DNA from: a virus
Virus record (IMG/VR): IMGVR_UViG_3300047548_000785
Coordinates: 1 to 64,000 of that record
DNA: 64,000 bases
Reading direction: 5' to 3' (one strand)
A program made the position numbers and the translations under genes. A model generated the notes under the pieces. It did not search any database, was not told the origin of the DNA, and saw only the letters and a list, made by a program, of their open reading frames with translations. Each line of letters begins with the position of its first letter. Position 1 is the first letter of the stretch. Shown here piece by piece: positions 57,829 to 64,000 of the stretch.

Positions 57829-58173
57829 ATGGAAAGTTTTCATCATAAGCCACTTAAAAAATTTGGAATAGATGGGATTATTCATGACGACTCTGCAATA
57901 TGGAGACTGAAAATTGAATATGTAAATCTTATAACATCTGAAATGAGAATTTTGGGTTATGTACCGAGACTTGACATCAATACAGACTTTACAGTACAAT
58001 ATAATCACACAAAAAAATATTTTGAATTTAAGTTATCAGTTTATGGAGTATACGTAGGAAAAAGGAAAAGTGAATGGATTACAGGAATAGACGAAACACG
58101 AGTGATATATACACAGAAGAGCAAATCAGACGAATCATCGAAGGCAGTGGAATCACAGTCGAATCCGAAGTAG
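57829..58173 (+). CDS. Hypothetical protein overlapping primase, 114 aa
   Basis: Begins MESFHHKPLKKFGIDGIIHD. Beta-rich, basic. Probably leaderless, 6 nt from a TATAAT. Its last 33 codons overlap the start of the primase gene in another frame. The overlapped C-terminus (RVIYTQKSKSDESSKAVESQ) is low in complexity, as expected if it is encoded secondarily. Function unknown. Confidence 0.65.
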   Translation: MESFHHKPLKKFGIDGIIHDDSAIWRLKIEYVNLITSEMRILGYVPRLDINTDFTVQYNHTKKYFEFKLSVYGVYVGKRKSEWITGIDETRVIYTQKSKSDESSKAVESQSNPK

Positions 58174-59018
58174 ACTCTGACTATCTTATTTTTTGTCCAT
58201 TTCACAACAATCACCGCACTCCTGCAGGAGAAATTGATAAGGTAACTGGCATATTCTTTTGTTTCTCATGCCATAAGGCCTGTGATCTTATTGAGTTTGT
58301 TATGCACACATCTGGTCGAACATACTTTGAAGCTGCACGATTTATCAAAAGCAAAGAAACAGACAGCGACATATCTGATCTGGTAACAAAACAATTAAAT
58401 AAAGAACCAGAGTTTGTGGAGTTTGACGAGTTTACAATTAAGCGACTGCATACAGCAGCTATTGATTCACCACGTGCCATGCGTTATTTTAGCGGTCGTC
58501 TGATTACAGAAGCCTCTGTGCGTAAGTTTCAGCTCGGTTACTCTGATAAGCGTGACATGGTTACAATTCCAGTGCACTCTCCAGATGGCATGTGTGTTGG
58601 TTTTGTAGGTCGTTCTGTCGAGGGCAAAGAGTTTAAGAATAGTCCTAAATTACCCAAGAGTAAAACATTGTTTAATATCCACAGGGTAAAAACCTCACGA
58701 GAAGTTTACGTTGTTGAATCATCGTTTGATGCTATACGTCTCGATCAGTGTGGTATGCCAGCAGTAGCGACTTTGGGTGCTAGCGTTAATGGAACGCAAA
58801 TTGAACTTCTTCAAAAATATTTCAATGAAATAATTGTCATTGCAGATAATGATGAAGCAGGCGGTAACATGAAAAATAAGTTAGTAGAAAAACTTGGGTC
58901 TCGTGTAACTGTCGTACAACTAAATAAAGAATATAAAGATATTGGCGACATGGATAATGAATCAATTAAAGACCTGCGTGTCGGATTTGACAAATCTATC
59001 CTAGCCATGCTAAACTAA
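58074..59018 (+). CDS. dnaG: DnaG-like primase
   Basis: 314 residues. A zinc-binding domain has C41 and H44 (FCPFH) and C63/C66 (FCFSCH). The TOPRIM domain shows VVESSFDAIRL with the catalytic Glu near 213, ATLGASVNGTQ, and IVIADNDEAGGN with the metal-binding Asp pair. It makes RNA primers for the replication fork. The C-terminal helicase-binding domain of cellular DnaG is absent, as in many phage primases. AGGAAAAAGG precedes the ATG. Overlaps the upstream gene by 100 nt. Confidence 0.88.
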   Translation: MDYRNRRNTSDIYTEEQIRRIIEGSGITVESEVDSDYLIFCPFHNNHRTPAGEIDKVTGIFFCFSCHKACDLIEFVMHTSGRTYFEAARFIKSKETDSDISDLVTKQLNKEPEFVEFDEFTIKRLHTAAIDSPRAMRYFSGRLITEASVRKFQLGYSDKRDMVTIPVHSPDGMCVGFVGRSVEGKEFKNSPKLPKSKTLFNIHRVKTSREVYVVESSFDAIRLDQCGMPAVATLGASVNGTQIELLQKYFNEIIVIADNDEAGGNMKNKLVEKLGSRVTVVQLNKEYKDIGDMDNESIKDLRVGFDKSILAMLN

Positions 59019-59049
59019 TAATCCCACTGAGGAACACTAAGGAGAAAAA

Positions 59050-59706
59050 ATGAGTGTAATTAAAGGGCTAAAAAATATCAACGCACTACTTGATAAGCCA
59101 AAGTATGATGAAGATAAGCCTCGCGTCCGCTGGCTCAAGCTAGCTGATGGTCAGGCAGTTAAGATCCGTTTTATTGAGGAATTGGATGAAGATTCAGCCA
59201 ACTACTCAGAAGATCGTGGTCTTGCTCTTGTTGTTAAGGAGCACACTAATCCAAAGGACTACCGTCGCAAGGCCGTAGACACCATGGATACCGAAGGCCG
59301 TGACTGGGCAGAAGAGATGCACCGCAAGGACCCAAAGGCAGGTTGGCGTGCACGCCTTCGCTTCTACTGCAACGTACTTGTTGACGATGGTATCGAAGAC
59401 CCATACGTAGCCATTTGGTCTATGGGTGTTAGCAAGCAGTCATCCTTTAACACCATTCGAGAGTACGCACTTGAGACTGGAAGCATTTCCAACCTCACTT
59501 GGAAGCTCAAGCGTAATGGTCAGGGTACTGAAACAAGCTATACCCTTATCCCATCTGCACCAGATGCAGAACCATTTGCATGGGGAGAAGTTAAGCCATT
59601 CCCACTAGAGAATGCTCTTAACAAGATTCCTTATGCTGAGCAGGAGGCATACTACCTAGGTTTTGATGGTGGTTCTTCTGCAACATCATCGAATACCGAC
59701 TGGTAA
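59050..59706 (+). CDS. Single-stranded DNA-binding-like protein
   Basis: 218 residues: MSVIKGLKNINALLDKPKYD at the start, a central OB-fold candidate with many aromatic and basic residues (KPRVRWLKLADGQAVKIRFI; GWRARLRFYCNVL), and a Ser-rich C-terminal tail ending SSNTDW. It parallels gp32-like or phage SSB proteins by position between primase and polymerase and by its strong ribosome-binding site. The acidic tip of typical SSBs is only weak here. Codons are optimised, in keeping with abundance. Confidence 0.7.
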   Translation: MSVIKGLKNINALLDKPKYDEDKPRVRWLKLADGQAVKIRFIEELDEDSANYSEDRGLALVVKEHTNPKDYRRKAVDTMDTEGRDWAEEMHRKDPKAGWRARLRFYCNVLVDDGIEDPYVAIWSMGVSKQSSFNTIREYALETGSISNLTWKLKRNGQGTETSYTLIPSAPDAEPFAWGEVKPFPLENALNKIPYAEQEAYYLGFDGGSSATSSNTDW

Positions 59707-59715
59707 TTCACCTGG

Positions 59716-59739
59716 GGGTCGCCAGAACACTGGCGGCCC
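59716..59739 (+). terminator. Hairpin between SSB-like gene and polymerase
   Basis: GGGTCGCCAG (59716-59725) pairs with CTGGCGGCCC (59730-59739), one wobble, AACA loop. No T-run follows, so attenuation or RNA stabilisation is as likely as termination. Confidence 0.55.
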
Positions 59740-59769
59740 TCAACACCTACTATAAGAGAGAGATTATAC

Positions 59770-62700
59770 ATGAGCTACGTTGGACTACACGTTCACACTC
59801 ACTATTCGTTGTTTGACGGCATCGCAACACCACAAGAATATGTGGACCGAGCACAAGAGCTTGGTATGCCAGCTATTGCTATTACAGATCATGGTTCGCT
59901 ATCTGGACACCGTGAAATGTACCGTACTGCTAAGGAAGCAGGAATTAAGCCTATCCTCGGTGTAGAGGGGTATATGGCACAAGACCGTTTCGATCATCGT
60001 GATGCATCGGAGCGTGAGCACGTTCTTGATATGGTTTATAACCACATTGTTATTCTCGCTAAGAACGAGAAGGGTTTAGAAAACTTAAATAAGCTTAACG
60101 AGATTGCTTGGACAGAAGGTTTCTTTAAGAAGCCACGTATTGACTTTGAGGTACTTGAACAGTACAGCGAAGGTCTTATTGTTACCTCGGCTTGCCCCAG
60201 TGGAATTGTAGCAAAGTCCATTGAGACTGGCGAGCTTGCTGTAGCTAAAGAAAAGATTGAGTGGTTCCACCGTGTATTTGGTGACGACTATTACATTGAG
60301 GTAATGCCTCACAATGCACCAGAGATTAACAAGACTCTGTTGGAGCTGGCAGACGAGTACGGTATTAAGGCCGTTGTAACTCCAGACTGCCACCACTCAC
60401 ACACTGGTCAGAAAGAGATTCAGGAGCTTAAACTTATTCTGAACACCTACTCAAACAAGATTGAAAAGGGTGCCACCTTTGAGAAGTCTCGTGAGTATGA
60501 CAATCTCATGGATCGACTTGACTATTTGTATGGTGCAGACCGCCAGATGTCGTTTAATAAGTTTGAGATTCATTTGCTTTCCTATGAAGAGATGAAGGCT
60601 GCCATGGAAAAGCAGGGTATTGATCGTGAAGATATCTACCAGCACTCATTAGAGATTGCTAACAAGGTAGAAGACTATAACATTCAGGACCACCTAGACC
60701 TGCTTCCTGCACAGTACCTCAAGCCAGACGAGGAGCTACGTTCCATGGCTATTGAAGGTTTGGTAGCACGTGGTTTGGATGGTAAAGAAGAATATATTGC
60801 ACGCCTAGAAGAAGAGCTTCAGGTAATTAAAGATAAGAAATTTGCCCCATACTTCATGGTTGTTCGCAACATGATTAACTGGGCTAAGAAAGAAGGTATT
60901 CGTGTCGGTCCTGGGCGTGGTTCAGCTGCTGGTTCTCTCTTGTGTTATGCTCTTGGTATTACTGATATCGATCCAATTGTTCATGGCCTTTTGTTCTTCC
61001 GTTTTATTAATCCAGAACGAAATGACTTCCCAGATATTGATACTGATATTCAAGACTCTCGTCGTGATGAAGTAAAAGAATATCTAGTTAAACAATATCG
61101 TCACGTTGCATCTATTGCTACATTTCTACAATTTAAGGATAAGGGTGTAGTTCGAGATATTGCACGTGTACTCCACATTCCACTCACTGATGTCAACAAG
61201 GTGCTCAAGACCATTGATACGTGGGACGAATACTGTACCTCTAAAACTACCCTATGGTTTCGTGAAAAGTACCCAGAGGTAGAACAGTATGGAGAGCAGC
61301 TACGTGGTCGCATTCGTGGTACTGGTATCCACGCTGCTGGTGTGGTTACTGCAAAGGAGCCTATCTTTAAGTACGCTCCAATGGAGACTCGTACATCACC
61401 AGGTACAAAGGAACGCATCCCTGTTGTTGCTGTAGACATGGGTGAGGCTGAGCGTATTGGATTGATTAAGATCGATGCCCTGGGCCTCAAGACCTTGTCT
61501 GTGCTTGATGACACTATTAATATTATTAAAGAACGTCACGGTGTAGAAATCAAACCACTTGAAATTGATATGGAAGACCGTCAGGTTTACGAAATGCTTT
61601 CCGCAGGTCACACCAAGGGTGTGTTCCAGTGCGAAGCTACACCATATACAAACCTACTGGTAAAGATGGGGGTAAAGAATCTTGATGAACTTGCAGCATC
61701 CAATGCTCTCGTTCGTCCAGGTGCTATGAATACCATTGGTAAAGACTATATTGCACGTAAGCACGGTAAGCAGAATGTTGACTATCGTCACATGAAGATG
61801 AAAGAGTTTACTGGCGATACATATGGCTGTATTCTCTACCAGGAGCAAGTTATGCAGGCCTGCGTGGAGCTTGGTGGCATGACAATGACTACAGCTGACA
61901 AGGTTCGTAAAATCATTGGTAAGAAAAAGGATGCTAAAGAGTTTAAGCAGTTTGAAGACATGTTCGTCAAAGGTGCATCTCAATATCTTGGAGAAGAAGG
62001 TGCTAAGGATCTCTGGCATGACTTTGAGGCTCACGCAGGGTATTCCTTTAACAAGTCACACGCTGTAGCATACTCTACTCTTTCTTATTGGACTGCATGG
62101 CTCAAGTATCACTACCCACTTGAGTTCATGTTTGCTCTTCTTAAAAATGAGAAGGACAAGGACACACGTACAGAGTACTTGATTGAGGCAAAGCGTATGG
62201 GTATTCCAATTAAGCTGCCACACGTAAATGACTCAGACATCGACTTTAAGATTGAGGGCAAGGGTATTCGCTTTGGTCTTGCTGGTATCAAGTATGTATC
62301 AGATATTATTGCATCTCGATACATTGCAGCACGCCCATTTAATTCTTACAAAGAGCTTGAAGAGTTCACCTTTGGTAAAGGTAACGGTGTAAATAGTCGT
62401 GCACTCAATTCTATGAGACTTATCGGTGCTGCTACCTTCCCAGATAACCCTAGGAACGACGCTGAGGTGCGAGAACATCTTTATGAGTACCTTAACCTAC
62501 CCGAGTTTAACATTTCAGTTCCTCCACACTTCCATGCTTTTATTAATGAGGCAGAGGAGTACGAGGAAAAGGGTGCCTTCATTCTGATGGGCATGGTAAA
62601 GAATATCAAGCGAGGCAAGGGTTGGTCACGTGTAGAGATCCTAGACAAGACTGGTGTTGTTGGTATTTTTGATGACGAGCAGACCACGATTGAGGCAGGT

Positions 62701-63042
62701 AGGACTTACATCATTCTTGCTAGCGATAACAGGATTACTTCTGCTATCCCAGTGGATGAAGCTAAAGGTTCTGATAATGGTGTAATTAAGTTCTTAAACT
62801 ATCGTCAGCTTCCCTATACAGACGAAGAACTGTATGTCATCGCCTTTAAGCCAAGGGTAACCAAGGCAGGTAAGAAGATGGCCTACATGGTACTGGCAGA
62901 CACAGCACGTGAGCTACACTCTGTAACAGTATTTCCAACGCAATTCCCAAAGGCTTACATGAAAGTCAAAGAGGGTAATGCATACAAATTTGATTTTGGT
63001 AAAACAAAAGACGGAACAATAATAATGAATGAGGTATATTAA
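59770..63042 (+). CDS. dnaE: DNA polymerase III alpha subunit
   Basis: 1090 residues. N-terminal PHP domain with the HVHTHYSLFDG and AITDHGSLSG metal-site motifs and CHHSHTGQKE, then the C-family polymerase core: GPGRGSAAGSLLCYALGITDIDP and the catalytic PDIDTDI (near 421-427). A helix-hairpin-helix-like region and an OB domain near 930-985 (FILMGMVKNIKRGKGWSR) complete it. Chain synthesis at the phage fork. No separate 3'-5' exonuclease gene in this window; the PHP residues look intact. An AGAGAGAGA ribosome-binding site precedes it. A cellular-type replicase in a phage is less common than A- or B-family enzymes. Confidence 0.93.
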   Translation: MSYVGLHVHTHYSLFDGIATPQEYVDRAQELGMPAIAITDHGSLSGHREMYRTAKEAGIKPILGVEGYMAQDRFDHRDASEREHVLDMVYNHIVILAKNEKGLENLNKLNEIAWTEGFFKKPRIDFEVLEQYSEGLIVTSACPSGIVAKSIETGELAVAKEKIEWFHRVFGDDYYIEVMPHNAPEINKTLLELADEYGIKAVVTPDCHHSHTGQKEIQELKLILNTYSNKIEKGATFEKSREYDNLMDRLDYLYGADRQMSFNKFEIHLLSYEEMKAAMEKQGIDREDIYQHSLEIANKVEDYNIQDHLDLLPAQYLKPDEELRSMAIEGLVARGLDGKEEYIARLEEELQVIKDKKFAPYFMVVRNMINWAKKEGIRVGPGRGSAAGSLLCYALGITDIDPIVHGLLFFRFINPERNDFPDIDTDIQDSRRDEVKEYLVKQYRHVASIATFLQFKDKGVVRDIARVLHIPLTDVNKVLKTIDTWDEYCTSKTTLWFREKYPEVEQYGEQLRGRIRGTGIHAAGVVTAKEPIFKYAPMETRTSPGTKERIPVVAVDMGEAERIGLIKIDALGLKTLSVLDDTINIIKERHGVEIKPLEIDMEDRQVYEMLSAGHTKGVFQCEATPYTNLLVKMGVKNLDELAASNALVRPGAMNTIGKDYIARKHGKQNVDYRHMKMKEFTGDTYGCILYQEQVMQACVELGGMTMTTADKVRKIIGKKKDAKEFKQFEDMFVKGASQYLGEEGAKDLWHDFEAHAGYSFNKSHAVAYSTLSYWTAWLKYHYPLEFMFALLKNEKDKDTRTEYLIEAKRMGIPIKLPHVNDSDIDFKIEGKGIRFGLAGIKYVSDIIASRYIAARPFNSYKELEEFTFGKGNGVNSRALNSMRLIGAATFPDNPRNDAEVREHLYEYLNLPEFNISVPPHFHAFINEAEEYEEKGAFILMGMVKNIKRGKGWSRVEILDKTGVVGIFDDEQTTIEAGRTYIILASDNRITSAIPVDEAKGSDNGVIKFLNYRQLPYTDEELYVIAFKPRVTKAGKKMAYMVLADTARELHSVTVFPTQFPKAYMKVKEGNAYKFDFGKTKDGTIIMNEVY

Positions 63043-63359
63043 TGTTTGATGATTTATGTGAAGAACTACATAAAACAGCAGTAGAAAAAGGCTTTTGGCC
63101 TGAAGATGTTGATGACATCTTTGTAACTAAACAACTTATGATGATTGTGTCGGAAGCTGTTGAGGTTATGGAGGCTATTCGCAAGGATAAGGGTGAAGAA
63201 GAGATTGCAGACGAAATGGCTGATATCTTGATCCGTACCTTTGATTTGTACGCTGGTTTAGTAGAACACGGGTATACTAGAGTATCCCTTGATTATGCTT
63301 TTGAAAAGAAAACTAATGTAAATAAGACAAGACCAGAAAGACACGGGGTACGATTCTAA
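63042..63359 (+). CDS. MazG-like nucleotide pyrophosphohydrolase
   Basis: 105 residues. The MazG metal motif E-x2-E ... E-x2-D is visible at E38/E41 and E58/D61 (SEAVEVMEAI; ADEMADILIRTFD). MazG enzymes hydrolyse nucleoside triphosphates; phage versions are thought to adjust dNTP pools or (p)ppGpp. It overlaps the polymerase stop and the recombinase ATG, so all three are coupled. Confidence 0.88.
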   Translation: MFDDLCEELHKTAVEKGFWPEDVDDIFVTKQLMMIVSEAVEVMEAIRKDKGEEEIADEMADILIRTFDLYAGLVEHGYTRVSLDYAFEKKTNVNKTRPERHGVRF

Positions 63360-64000
63360 TGACAACCATTGATGAAGCACTTGCTTTACTAGATCCTAAA
63401 CTACGCAAAAAGGTTTCTGCTGGAGTAGGAATTAAAACTGAGTTTCAAAAGACACCAAGTCCTGGACTCAATAGGGCTTTGGGAGGGGGACTACCTTATG
63501 GACGACAGGTTCTGTTATGGGGTAGCAAGTCATCTGCCAAGTCTTCCCTATGTCTACAAACCATTGGTATTGCACAAAAAGAAGGCAAGCTGTGTGCATG
63601 GATTGATGCTGAGATGTCCTACGATGAAGAATGGGCAAAGCGACTTGGAGTGGACACAGAGCAGCTAATCTATTCAGAGGCTCGTAGCATTAACGACATG
63701 GTCGATGTTGCTGTCGGTCTTCTACATGCAGGAGTAGATATTATTGTCATTGATAGTATTAGCTCCTTGTTACCAGCGGTATACTTTGAGAAGGACTCTG
63801 ATGAACTTAAGCAGCTAGAGAATACTAAGCAGATTGGTGCAGAGTCTAAAGATCTCAAGCACGCATGGCTTATGATTAACTATGCTAACAATCGTGAGAA
63901 GCCAGCACTTATTATTGCAATTTCTCAATCACGTAATAATATTTCTGCTATGTACACACAGAGTGTGCCTACAGGTGGTCAGACTACACAGTTTATGTCG
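63359..64000 (+). CDS. RecA/UvsX-like recombinase, truncated by window end
   Basis: The first 214 codons are visible from an ATG that overlaps the previous stop as TAATG. Residues 35-70 contain the ATP-binding loop GSKSSAKS with Ala at the usual Gly position (A60, K61, S62). Walker B is DIIVIDSISSLLP (D133). ALIIAISQSRNN and PTGGQTTQFM are the following conserved segments. It would form filaments on ssDNA and promote strand exchange in recombination-dependent replication. The gene runs beyond the window. Confidence 0.85.
   Translation, partial: MTTIDEALALLDPKLRKKVSAGVGIKTEFQKTPSPGLNRALGGGLPYGRQVLLWGSKSSAKSSLCLQTIGIAQKEGKLCAWIDAEMSYDEEWAKRLGVDTEQLIYSEARSINDMVDVAVGLLHAGVDIIVIDSISSLLPAVYFEKDSDELKQLENTKQIGAESKDLKHAWLMINYANNREKPALIIAISQSRNNISAMYTQSVPTGGQTTQFMS

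Overview
The window is part of a large, AT-rich, tailed double-stranded DNA phage. The order portal, protease/scaffold, major capsid, connector genes, major tail protein, tail chaperones, 2886-residue tape measure and large tail-tip proteins is that of a long-tailed siphovirus. Several signs point to a Gram-positive, probably actinobacterial, host: an endolysin combining M23, SH3-like and amidase domains, Fn3-rich tail proteins, and many start codons only 6-7 nt after a -10 box, which implies leaderless mRNAs. The low G+C would fit a low-G+C actinobacterium such as a freshwater lineage, but that is inference. No tRNA, integrase, transposase, CRISPR array or terminase gene was seen.

Region 1 (1-5225) is read leftward. 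It holds 19 small genes: an HNH nuclease, several Cys-rich putative zinc proteins, a 39-residue membrane protein, a 246-residue conserved-looking protein and many unknowns. They are separated by repeated regulatory cassettes. Nine promoters share a nearly invariant 12-mer inside the -35/-10 spacer. Upstream of several lie a GC-rich box, GTTAT repeats and DnaA-box-like sites, and a stereotyped ribosome-binding leader follows. Two clusters of DnaA boxes make this arm a candidate replication origin.

Region 2 (5226-7090) is the divergent switch to rightward reading. It is dense in hairpins and direct repeats and contains a secreted M23 peptidase, a DUF2746-like membrane/coiled-coil protein, and a promoter whose predicted transcript is almost only a terminator hairpin with a CU-repeat loop.

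Region 3 (7091-27093) holds the endolysin and holin, then adsorption and tail-fibre genes: paralogous structural proteins, a pyocin-knob-like protein, Fn3 proteins, an Mtd-like fibre, an independently promoted NlpC/P60-like enzyme, and a 3404-residue protein with nine recurring modules.

Region 4 (27106-56074) is the morphogenesis block. It runs from portal, XkdF-type protease with an in-frame internal scaffold start, and major capsid, through the connectors and major tail protein, to two separate paralogous tail-chaperone genes, the tape measure and the tail-tip genes. It ends with an HTH protein. Strong terminators follow the capsid and major tail protein genes.

Region 5 (56089-64000) is the replication block: a putative helicase-associated protein, DnaB-type helicase, DnaG-type primase, an ssDNA-binding-like protein, DNA polymerase III alpha, a MazG-like pyrophosphohydrolase and a RecA/UvsX-like recombinase cut by the window edge. 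Rightward genes often follow a TGnTATAAT extended -10 element, unlike the leftward arm, which suggests two transcription programmes.
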